Shown piece after piece: positions 47,901 through 58,374 of a stretch of 64,000 nucleotides of DNA; position 1 is the first letter of the stretch, and every line of letters starts with the position of its first letter. Location of the stretch: positions 1-64,000 of the forward strand of contig JAKTTT010000043.1 in the NCBI GenBank assembly GCA_030581615.1, in the 5' to 3' direction. The DNA comes from Alloascoidea africana. Taxonomy: Eukaryota; Ascomycota; Alloascoideomycetes; Alloascoideales; Alloascoideaceae. Under the pieces are notes generated by a model, which did no database searches, was not told the DNA's origin, and saw only the letters and a program-made list of their open reading frames with translations. The position numbers and the translations under genes are program-made.

Positions 47901-48449
47901 CCTCGTTCGCATGTAACGAAACGAGGGTGCCTGGCTTAAAAATGAAGATCCATCATATGTTGTATTCGCGATCTTTCGCTTCTTTCTTTGCGGCGTGGCT
48001 ATCTGAAGGTTGGCATTATTTTCCTCGGCGTGTTTAGCGATTGCGCTTATATTTTCATTTTCATTTTCATTTTGTGATCTGATAGAGGAAGATGGGCCAT
48101 TTGTGTTGGTATTAATGACGTTCGAGTTCAAATCGTTCTCAGGGATGACTTTTGGTATTTCTGACTGTGGTGTACTTTCATCATGAGGCATTTTTTCAGC
48201 AAAATCAGTCTCTAATCTTTCTTCTATCTCTTCCATCTCTATATCCAATTCTGATATTTCACCATCTGAATCAGGTACCATTTGTCCCAGCACTTCATTG
48301 TCAGAGCTAGAACAATACTCGCCTCTTAAATCATCTATGCCCACTCTGGAAGTTGATTCCATAGTAGTACTTGGGTTCCCGTCATTCCTAATAAACTCAT
48401 AGTCGTGCTTTGGCTCTCGAGACAGTTGCTCGACATTACACTTGTTCAT
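41972..48449 (-). CDS. MMS22: Mus7/MMS22-family replication-repair protein (six exons)
   Basis: This is a large protein of the Mus7/MMS22 family, which acts at stalled replication forks as a substrate adaptor of a cullin ligase and downstream of H3K56 acetylation. The exons are 48449-43910, 43851-43580, 43518-43206, 43138-43035, 42977-42281 and 42213-41972, totalling 2055 residues; all phases agree. The N-terminal half is disordered and Ser/Glu-rich with a dense acidic tract (about 533-560) and basic patches. The helical family domain includes LDCYMGFWPAVNSILS, FERSWSALFLFTCAYYSAF and NWDWVGSALNVLLRG (about 1180-1260). All five introns (57-67 nt) lie in the last third. Four have GT donors (GTAAGT or GTATGA) and intron 2 has GC. 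An MCB element lies 182 bases upstream. Confidence 0.88.
43519..43579 (-). other. GC-AG intron 2 of MMS22
   Basis: This is a 61-nt intron with donor AAG|GCAAGT (the optimal GC-donor context), branch GACTAACAC and acceptor TTTATAG. Removing it joins VIYGAK to SWDRILYWDW in phase. The nearest GT (GTAACT, three bases on) shifts the frame and stops translation. Confidence 0.85.
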
Positions 48450-50441
48450 AGTTTAGCGTGAGCCCTGGTTCTACTTTCAAAGAGCATAGCGACACACACA
48501 ATGTAGTGACGTGTTCAACTCTTAAGACACTGCTGTAGAAAGTAGTAAAGCGTAAAGAAGGTATATAGATGACAGAATCTAGCTTTTGAACTGTTGTTTT
48601 CGCTTGGAGGTTGTTCCAACAACAGAAGAGACGCGTAATCTGAACTTTTCCATCTCGCGTTTTAATCACGTGATATTTATTTCAGTTCTTTACACTATCA
48701 TTTTCAGAAAGCAGCCCCGCATGGGGGAAGCACTCAAGATCTAAGAGATGGATTTGGGGTCTGATATACTGCTTACAGATGAATTAAAAGTTGATCTATG
48801 GGAGTCTGAAAGAAGCAGAATAAGGAGATTTTGATCATGACAGAGAATGCCAATACTGGGTCTTAAAGTACGTTAACGCTCGTGGCAGTTTCACAATCCA
48901 TCAGTCCAGTCTGACAAATATCAGGTACAATTACAGCTGTTTTAAAAGTTTCTTTTGTTTTTGTTAAACTGATAATATTCCAAGTTTTTTTTTGTCAACT
49001 TTTCACGGCTTTCTTAATGTTCCTTTTTTTAGAGGTGTAAAAACAACAATACTTTGACAAATCTATACTGCAGTGACCTAAATATATGTCCGTGTTTTCA
49101 GTAGCAAATAGTCTTTTGGAGTTTCACACCACTTTATTATTCGAGTCTCTTGTCATTGCGAAACAGCAAAGACCATAGGGTTGGCGCACAATTGACGGAT
49201 TAACGAGGACCAAAATGGGATGTATCAATGCTAGCAAGAAGTGTCATTGCCTGGTTTGATGAATACCAAAAAGGTATTTTTAAAATAAAAACAAAACAAA
49301 GCTGCTACCGAATTTCAAACCAAGCGCAAATATAGTGTTATACGATGGGAGAAACGGCTGCAAACAGTTGGAATCCACAAGCTGGAAGCCGGCCATCGGG
49401 TAGAAACTACTAGGCTGAATTGAAAGAGAATTGCTACATGCGCACGCTCCATGCCAGCCTCTTTTAAACAAGTATGCTATGTAATGTCATGTCTTTTCGT
49501 CTCTTCCCAAAACAGCTTTTGATACTGTGTTTACTCCCAGAACCAGAAACCAGGTCAGTTTAAGTGGATTCCCAGCCTGGCAGCCCTGTCACAAAAATCA
49601 TACTTTCCAAAGGACCGCTGCCAAAGACGACCAGAAAAAAAACAAGAAAACCCCCATCCTGGGCGAGAAATGGAGATGCATGTCGCTCTCGCTGGCTTTC
49701 TTTCTTCCCTGATCGGCATGCTGGCTCGCTGCATATTTTCTAGTCAGGGAAACCCCAGGACGCTCTTTCAACCTCCACGCCAGACCCACACCGGTTTCTG
49801 GTCCGTCTCTGCTCTGGTAGTATGTGGCAGGCACCCAGCCCGCGCCCATCCAACTTTCCCAGGCCCCTCGGCGGCTCGGGACGAAAAACAGGGAGAGTAG
49901 CCAGCGACAAAAAAGACCGTGGCGGTATTTATTTTTCGCACCAAGACGTCAAATGATGTGCCATTTCCTCAATCGGGCGCATACAAAAGCCCGATTGGGC
50001 ACTGTGCAGGGGACGCCAGACTGATCGCCTGCATATGCATGCCTGGAAGGCCCGTGCGCGGCTCTGATTGGCCGCGGGTGTGGGATGAATGGAGGTATTC
50101 TGCATGGATGGCCGCGCAGGCAGGTTGCCTGTTCCGCTCGGGTGCATGCGCGTTAAACTTATTTATACCCGCGTATTCGCACTTTTTTTTGTCGCACTTT
50201 TTTTTTCCTTTTGGCTCTGCACCGTATGGCTTGTTTGGTTCATCTACATACACACCCAAAGTTTAACCTCAGCTCTTAGACTGACAAAAACGACCTCTCA
50301 ACTATTACAAAATCGACAGGGGTACGATTTCAATAACGGCTTCCCCCCTTTTTTTTTTAAATACAATTTTTTCTCTTCATCATTGGAGAAAGCAGAATAA
50401 AAGAAGCCAAAGGTAAAAGACCCAATTCAACTGAATACATA
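48450..50441. promoter_or_regulatory. Divergent upstream region of MMS22 and EFG1-like gene
   Basis: A 2-kb region with no supportable gene. An MCB (ACGCGT) is at 48631-48636, 182 bases from the MMS22 ATG. Nearer the APSES gene, TGCAT-type motifs cluster: ATGCAT at 49676-49681, TATGCATG at 50034-50041, TGCATG at 50101-50106 and TGCATGCG at 50143-50150. A 9-bp inverted repeat (CAATCGGGC, 49970-49978 and 49989-49997) and a CCAAT-type ATTGG near 50067 are also present. Long upstream regions are usual for this class of regulator. Confidence 0.55.
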
Positions 50442-51721
50442 ATGGCAAACACGAAACACCAACAACAGCTCCGTGCTAATGAGCAAAACGACACTTCCAG
50501 ACGTCAACAACAGCCAATGGCTTCTGGCTCCTATCCGCCACCTCCGCAACAGCACCAGCTGGCCAATGTGCATGTGAACATGCCGCCAGGTCAAGGCCAA
50601 GATATCCCGAATACGCTACGTCCAAAAGTAACAACAACATTTTGGGAGGACGAAAACACTCTCTGCTATCAGGTTGAGGCCCGAGGCGTGTCTGTGGCGC
50701 GAAGAGAAGATACAAACTTTGTTAACGGAACCAAACTGTTAAACGTTGTAGGCATGACCCGTGGGAGACGAGATGGACTGTTAAAATCAGAAAGAACTAG
50801 AGACGTGATCAAAATCGGCTCAATGAGCCTCAAAGGCGTCTGGATTCCTTTTGAAAGAGCGGCCGAAATGGCAAAGAGGGAGGGCATTTTTGAAGAGTTG
50901 TTCCCTCTGTTTGTGCCAGATATTAAGGCTGTTTTGAACAGCACTGGAGTCGTATGGCATGCACCGTTACAACCCCAAGGCCCAGTAATACCTGGCTCAG
51001 GAACGTACCCAATTGTGCTCACCGAATATACGGTGAAAAATCCGGGCAATGGCAGCATACTTCCCCCCATGGGCAACCTTGCGAGAAGAACTCCCTCTGT
51101 ATCGTCTGCAACGGAAGGAAAAAGGAAAACAGGGCCAGAGGCACGCTCTATGAGCGTTCTGAACTTTAAAGCGAGCTCGAAAAGCTCCAAAAAATCCAAC
51201 TCTTCAAATGTCGCAACTACCCCCGACAAAAAAGACAAGAAGAGCATGGCTCCAGGATCTGAGCACCTGTATGGAACAATGCAAATATCTCCACAGCCGT
51301 TGGCTCTGGGAATGCAACCATCCCAGCAGCAGCAACAGCCAGTCACCGGCGCACCACCGCAACAGCTTCCTCAGCCGCCACAGGTAGGTCCTTTCCCTCC
51401 TCCACCGGGCTACAATCCCCAGATCCAGCACTATGCCATGTTCCAGAGGTTTCCCCAGTTCTTCCCACCCGCGCCAGGAGGCCCCACGGCTCCAACAATA
51501 GGCCCACATATGATTCCGTCCACAGGAGCAAGCCCCGAGCCCAATGCCAAACCTCCACAGCCGAATGGGAATCCCAAACCCGATGGAGGAAACGCCAAAA
51601 AAGAGGGCCAAAGCGGGATGGCAGCTGATGCCAAACTGTCATCTTCCCCCAACAGATCATCGCCCACCCTGCAAGAATCCTCACAAAATCAGGATCAAGC
51701 TCAAAACCAACAACAGCAACC

Positions 51722-51753
<32 letters not shown>

Positions 51754-52430
51754 CTTTCTACGGGTACACCCAGTTTCCCTACTACCCTGGCTATGGGTAC
51801 CCTTATCCCTACTACGGATATTCCAATCTGAACAATGGGGCTGGCGCCAACGGAGCCAACGGCCAGCCCACGCCAGCGCCGTCTGCCTTCTACCCGTACC
51901 AGGGCGTGGGATACCCGCCTCCTTATGCAGGTATGCCGGGCACGATGCCTTCTCAGCCGCAGGTGCCTCCGCCAGCCCAGCCAGCTCTGGGCCAGGGCAT
52001 ACCGCAGCTCCAGCCTCAGAGCCCTGGCCAGGGTAAAAGCGCCGGGGATGACGATGGGCCCAAGCCAGGACACACCAGGAAAGCGGAGTCCCAAAAGCAA
52101 AAGGATTCTGCGCTCTCGAAAAGAGCAAAATTGGATAATGCGGAAACGGGCGGTAAATCACTGAATAAGAATGACGATCAGCCTGATAATGAACAAGAGA
52201 AAAGGAAAGGCGCCACCAGTAACACCAACCCTGGTAACATTCCAAAATCTGAGAAGGAACTTGTTAATCAGGAACTGCTACCAAGGAGAAGAAGAGGGAG
52301 ACCGAGCAAGAAAGACTCAGCTGCTACTGACGATTCTGTTGTTTTAGTACCGACAACTATGGCATCTATGGACGCTCCAGCGGCTACCGTGCGGCGGGGC
52401 CGAGGACGACCGAGAAAGTATGAGGTTTGA
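50442..52430 (+). CDS. EFG1: APSES transcription factor (Efg1/StuA type) with AT-hooks
   Basis: This is a regulator of morphogenesis of the Efg1/Phd1/Sok2/StuA group, acting in the cAMP-PKA pathway. The protein has 662 residues. The APSES DNA-binding domain is at about 56-170: the [19 protein letters not shown] start, [33 protein letters not shown] and [18 protein letters not shown]. The rest is Pro/Gln/Gly-rich with a poly-Gln run (about 425-435) and a Tyr/Pro/Gly-rich low-complexity stretch ([15 protein letters not shown]), which may support condensate formation as described for Candida Efg1. The C-terminus carries two AT-hook motifs, [10 protein letters not shown] (615-624) and GRGRPRK (653-659), followed by the last three residues. 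These are unusual for the family as I know it. No intron was found. The symbol is by group similarity. Confidence 0.93.
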
Positions 52431-54344
52431 ATCTTAATGAAAAAGAGAGAAAACTGGATTCCTGTAGTTTTACCTAGAATGGATGTATTTGTATGATGTT
52501 CTCACTTTGTCTTACTGAATAAAGAAAATGCTGCATGTCTATGTATGAGTACGAAAACCAATTAATAAACAAATGGTAAATGCGAGATTTATGCACGCCT
52601 GCATACATGTGTTCTGCCCATTTGGTCGAGTGCTTAAATCAATTAAAATGTTAGGGGATGAAACAACCACTGCGGGAGATCCAGCAATGCAGCACTGGAA
52701 TAGGAAAAGATCTAGAGCCGAGCCACTTCGCCTTGCCTTACCTTGCCTTGCCTTGCTTTCTCTAATGTTTGTTTCTTTTAATCCGTAGAAACTTTGCACT
52801 TTGTCAACCTTCTGGTTGTGGGAAGGGAGAAGAAAACAGAGTCTTTGGGCTCAGGCTGCCACTTGGTGTGAAAGCTGCCAGCTTTCAAAGACCTTCAGGA
52901 GTGGTGAAATACACGTGCGTATGCGTGTTCGCATAAGATGTGACCGCCATGTCCAAAACGGAAGGTCATGTGTGCTTGCTTCGACTTGGACGCTTGCAGG
53001 TTTTTGCTACCGGTTGCAAAGCTATTAGAGAATTGGGTCCTGGTCTCGTTCAAATGGCAGAAAGGTGAGAGGCTGGCGCGTAAACAGTTCAGACCACTAT
53101 TTTGAAAACTGGATCCTATTATTGTTGCTGATTTCCGGTATCAAGTAAAATGTCGGTCACTTGAAGAAAAACCGATGCATAGATGATGAATCTGTCCTCT
53201 GGTCACACAAACTGTTCATTCAACACCAGAAGAAGCTCTAAAAAAGCTCCATTCGTAAACCTTAAACAAAAGCAACAAGATGGATGGAAAATCGATGTTT
53301 TGGATGTAGCTGCCCTCGTCCAAAAGGGCTTCGTCTGCAAAAGTGGCTTCGTCTGTAATCCCCCACATTATACAAGCTGAGCTCATGAGTTCTCAACTGA
53401 GTTGTTAAGAGGGCCGATTTTTAAAGCTGTTGCAGTGAGACCTATAGGTTTGAAACTTGGGAAAAGATACTCTCCTGAGCAAGGGTGTAAGTACTTAATT
53501 TTTGGTTTTTTGCTGTTCCAACAGTAGCCAAATTTGAATAAAACTGCCACCATCGAGTAGAAAAAGATCGGGATGTACTGATAACTACAAGAACTCCAAA
53601 AGAGCTGGTAACTGAATGCACCTTTAATAGCACGCATTGTTTAGTCAACACTGCCATCTCTGGCCTTGTTTTGTCCATAAATCTCACTCTTTTTTGATAC
53701 TATCGTTAAGACCATTCAAAATAAGATCACACTGCTCATCTCATTTTCCGTGCTCCCATATTTTCTGATTTTGTCTTTTAATACGTTCTTCAGTATTAAC
53801 TAGGCTTTTGTATGTAAGTGCCAAGCAAAAGCTCCTGCCTCCAAAGATCGTGGGTGAGACCTGTGAACACTCTTACCTTATCAAGTAGAAGTGGCAACAA
53901 ACACAATCATTGTGAAACATACTGCTTTCCTCCTTTTTCTTCGCCAATCCAACAAATAGCTAACCTTTTAAATTCTATTTGAGAACCCAGAAGTTGAAGT
54001 AAACCACCACCAGAGCTGGAATAATTAATATTTAGTACACTGTGAACGTGATGAGAATGTTTATCAATCTCACCCTAAAACTCTCTTTTTCAACCTAATT
54101 TTTCTTCTGTATGCATCCATTAAGAATGATCCACCCCAATACAAAAAAACAAAAAACAGAAGACAAGAATACTTGTAACTTGTTATACCATAAAATCATT
54201 CCCAATTTTATACTGCTCTAACCCAAAACTCGAAATGAAAAAAGAGGAAAAGCACTAACAAAGCAAACAGCAACAGTGATAAAAAGACACTCATAAAATC
54301 ATCAAACTTCGGAAATTAAAACAATGGCAATGAAAGAAAGAGAC
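52431..54344. other. Convergent intergenic region
   Basis: About 1.9 kb between the APSES gene and the oxygenase gene with no supportable gene or RNA. A CCTTG/CCTTA pentamer repeat lies near 52733-52760. Confidence 0.55.
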
Positions 54345-55544
54345 CTAATAAGTAGCATTCAACCTCATTTCAATATATTCTTTAGAGTTTGTCGGCGCGT
54401 ACTTCTTTGGCCTTGATTCATTCCAGCACGTATCCAAGCAATCAATTGTAACCTTTCTATCCGCAGTGATGAAAAAAGGAATGCTAAATCTCTCCTTGGT
54501 CATCCCAGTGGTGCTCTTTAAAGGTGGTGCTCTAACCCGATGCATTGTAGACTTGAGCGTATCGTTTGACCACATCTGTAGAAAATCGCCAACGTTTAAA
54601 AGTAGTGTGCCTGGTATATAGGGGGCAGGGATGAAATAGCCAGGTTTCATGGGATCTTCAACCTCTAGTCCTCCACAGCCATCTTGAAACAAGATGGTCA
54701 TCGTGCCGAAATCTGTATGTGCAGAAATGCGCTCTTTCAGTCCAGTTCGCAGCTCTTGTTCTGGGATTGAAGGATAATGGAGTAACCGTAATTGATTCTG
54801 GTTCTCGAGGTGATATTTCAAAAAAAAAGTCTCATCTTGTAGGCCCAAGCCAATTGCAAAACATCGAAGAATATCTTTGCTTATGCTGGTGCATCGATTG
54901 TAGAAACGAACCATAAATTCTCGAAATCCGGGGATGTCTGAATCGTCAGGCCAAATGTTTGGGTACAATGAGTCCTCTTCTGACCCAAGGTCAAAACTCT
55001 CTTTCCAGTCGGGCTTTGCCTTCCTGATTTTGGCAATCTCATCTCTGTCAAAGACCAACTGGGAAACCTGCTCTTTACCAACAGCCGAGAATCCGCGATG
55101 ATGAGACCCGCCAGGTGGGTGTGGACACTTCATCTTTTGTTCCTCTGCAAGAGAAAAGAACCTGCGCGACCACTCAAAGCAGGCTTGAATTTCGGATTCC
55201 GGGATGGAGTGATTCTTAAAGTATGCAAATCCAACAGTGGTATAAGCGCTAAAGATCTGGGAGACGATTTCCTGCTTTTCCTGTCCTGTACCGTAAAGAA
55301 ACTCGCCAAAATCAATTATTGGGATTGCTGAAATGTGGTCCTTGTCACTAGTGCCATTGCGCTTCTCCGCACTTTGCTGGATCAGCTGTTCTGAGTTTGG
55401 AGTGTCAGGTATATGTCCCGAAGGATGGGCCCCGTTGTCGACAGGAATTGTAGGCAACAGACAGACCTTATCAGCAGGATTTGCGAAGCCTCCTCTATCT
55501 ATCAAATTCTGGTGTGTCATGATGACGGGCGTGTCCACATTCAT
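54345..55544 (-). CDS. 2-oxoglutarate/Fe(II)-dependent dioxygenase
   Basis: This is a 399-residue member of the isopenicillin-N-synthase-like oxygenase family. It starts with about 70 poorly conserved residues, then the N-terminal family domain (ISAIPIIDFGEF, about 71-190) and the catalytic jelly roll. Iron ligands are H276 and D278 (ISAHTDFGTMTILFQD) and H335 (STMHRVRAPP); 2-oxoglutarate is held by R352 and S354 (ERFSIPFF). GGLEVEDP and TLLLNVGDFLQMWSND are typical for fungal members. The substrate cannot be read from the sequence. Fungal relatives include thymine 7-hydroxylase and various secondary-metabolism enzymes. The divergent neighbour is an NCS1-type nucleobase/vitamin permease, which makes a nucleobase role conceivable but unproven. 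Confidence 0.9.
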   Translation of the reverse strand: MNVDTPVIMTHQNLIDRGGFANPADKVCLLPTIPVDNGAHPSGHIPDTPNSEQLIQQSAEKRNGTSDKDHISAIPIIDFGEFLYGTGQEKQEIVSQIFSAYTTVGFAYFKNHSIPESEIQACFEWSRRFFSLAEEQKMKCPHPPGGSHHRGFSAVGKEQVSQLVFDRDEIAKIRKAKPDWKESFDLGSEEDSLYPNIWPDDSDIPGFREFMVRFYNRCTSISKDILRCFAIGLGLQDETFFLKYHLENQNQLRLLHYPSIPEQELRTGLKERISAHTDFGTMTILFQDGCGGLEVEDPMKPGYFIPAPYIPGTLLLNVGDFLQMWSNDTLKSTMHRVRAPPLKSTTGMTKERFSIPFFITADRKVTIDCLDTCWNESRPKKYAPTNSKEYIEMRLNATY

Positions 55545-58374
55545 CTGTCACCGGCAGTAGTAGTATAGTGTGTAGTGGTATAGGTAAAAACTTTTTGTTC
55601 CCCAGGTTTATGAGGCCAGACCAGTGATCTTATATTGTCCTCGTTCCCAGCCTGTGCGGTCAATGACTGAACCTGTAAAGAAGAAGATCAAGAGTGGAAG
55701 GCAAAGAAATTGCTGGTATAAAAGCGAAAAAAAATACCCTTGCAGACATCGTTAATCAATCATGCGGTGGAGAAGACCAAGCTAACGGGTGGGCATTAAA
55801 GTTAAGTGGACTTCTAATGACGTTCTTTCGCGCGTGTGAGTTTTCAGCAATTTTGATATTCCCAACACGGACAGGTTCGGACTAGTCCAGAATAGAGCCG
55901 ACGAGGGTTCTAAAAAAGATTGATTCTCAAACATGGGTGATAATTATTTGAAAATGATCAAAACAGATAGGAAAAGCACGGGCTGTGCTGGATCAACCAG
56001 TAGGGGCAAACCCCGATAAAAATCTTGCCCGATAAGATAGAAAAAGAAAGTGTACTATGTCAAAATGCTTGGTTGCACCACTTTCTAAGTATCCTACTAG
56101 TTTTGTCTAAAAGTTTTGACAGCTCCAGCGATATTACTCTTAGGCACTGATACCCCATCCTTTTTGCTAATACAATTGAACCCCCAAGAAATCGCTTCAA
56201 TTTACACAAAGAAAGGAGACAAATGTCAACCATCCGGAATACCGGAATATGTGGATATTGCTAGATGCAGCCTAGGACACGACTAATTCCATTCTGATGT
56301 TGATCAATATCCATCAAAACGCTTCTATTGTTACAACCATATTCTTCTCAACTCAATGTTTAAAGTTAAATTATACGTGTATCAACATATTAAACAATGT
56401 CTCACTTCGCAATCTGCCATGCTTTTCTTGTTACAAGTCCATGTTTTTGGTCTTAAGGGCCTAATACATAAGATTTTTCTGTCAGAGGGTTCTATCAGCT
56501 TTTAGTTTTGGGAAGTATCGTGGTAGACATTATGTACGTGGATCTAAACCTCGGCTAACTAAGGAAACCCATTTTTATATGTCCTATGCAATCGAATATC
56601 ATCGTAATAGCACAGCGTCCACAACACAGGTAATTTATAATCCCTCATTCTTCTTGCGGAATGATATGGCCCCATCCTACTGGCTCTTTTCTAAGATGGA
56701 AATATCTGTGTTGTTGCTTTCATAAATAATGGTCTTTAAGCTGCCTTTCACTTTAGCTTCACAAGGATTCCGATTTTTAACTAAACCTTTATGCGCAGGG
56801 GTATTCCGAGGAAGATTTCTTGTTAGCGACAAAATGATATAGCTTGGGCTTGGCCCCTATGCGAGGGAACATTTAATCCCACTAATGTTTCTTCTAGTCA
56901 CAAAGATAAAGATTTGTTGCCGAATCCAGAAGTTATTAAATACGAATCTAGAATTCGTTAGAAAACTTGTTAATCTAATTGAGTTTGGAATAAAATATAA
57001 GAAACTAGTGTAACTCGAAGCTTGAAAGACATTAGACATTAGTTTGTCAAAGAGGATCATCGATTAGGTGGACTGTTTTTATATATTTGGAATGAGGACC
57101 TATTACTAAAAGATCTGTGTGTATGTCCATATTGAGCTGGCCCCTTGTTGCTTTTCCATAGGTTTGGCTCAGAAAGCTCGTTTAGTCAGCACCAGCCAAG
57201 ACTTGACGAGAAAAAGGAACCAACATCTATCAACATGCCAACACCGAGGCATGCATAATGTTGACCTTCAAAATGAGACCCTCCTTTATTCTATTTCCCA
57301 AACACAAATACATCTACACCCAAGGTTTAGTTTCTGACTAATGATTGCTTATCTCGTATTGTTTTCAATGAGTTAGTTTAGCCCGTTTCCTGTTTTGGCA
57401 TGGTAGGCTGCCCAGAGCAAATCAACCCATCACAAAGGACACAATAGGCTAATGGGCGCATCTGGAATTTTCCGACTTTTCAAACTAGCTCCATCAATCT
57501 AGTATTAGCTCCATGGTTGAAAAAGAAAGGTACCAGCCTTTCGAGATGACATGCGTTCTGGCCAAAATACACACACGGCAGTCATAAAGTTTGGACCGTT
57601 GAGCGAATCGTTCGCTCGCTCGAACCCCACAAAGTTAAGCCGAAGAGAGACCCGGCAGAAACAGCTCCAGCCAATTAAGCAAACAGGCGCCTAGCACTGG
57701 CTGTTTTTTTAATTCACTCACATTCACACACACCTGTTCGAGCAATAAAGTCCAGCGCTACGAAACACAAAAAGGTCGCCCGCACAGCCCAGTTCAAAGA
57801 GATAGAGAGGCAGACAATGACGGGCATGCGAAACTAGTGAATGCTCGAGATAACCTGAACGAGAAAGAGAGATAACGCAAATAACCAAATGAAACCGTGA
57901 CACACCAAAGCATAACTGGACGGCTGGACTGGCTCCTGGTGTCTTGCCTTTGCATTATTACAATTTCGCCTACTTTCTCTCTCACACCCCGTATCTAGAG
58001 CATATTACTGCATTGAGATTGTTTTTTTGTCCTGATCTCCTTTCTGTTTCAACATTTTTATCTTTTATATTGGACTTGTAGCCACATTCCTTCGCCTTCT
58101 TTCGGTCGTTAACTGTGTGTGCTTGTGAAATTGTATCCCCAAGGCTCAGTTTAAAGTTTTTCTCCATCTAGGTCCCTATATTCTTGAGGAACCCTACTTT
58201 CAACTTTCCACTTGACAGATTGTGAGGCCCCTTCCCCCTTTCCAATCTGCTCATTTCTTCACACCCTATTATTTATACGTGAATGCTCCCCCCTCAGTTT
58301 CACTTTCAGTCTAGAGCCATTGCTACGACTATATAATTACCGCTCACGCCCTTGTTTGTATTAGCACAGCAACC
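55545..58374. other. Divergent intergenic region, oxygenase and NCS1 permease
   Basis: About 2.8 kb without a supportable gene. Scattered GATAA cores occur (for example GATAAG at 56029-56034 and its complement near 57345), not clearly above what AT-rich DNA gives by chance. Confidence 0.55.

Noticed and set aside
55545-58374. GATA-factor cluster for nitrogen control of the oxygenase/permease pair
   Set aside because: About seven GATAA cores in 2.8 kb of AT-rich DNA on both strands is near random expectation, and GATAAG is rarer still.
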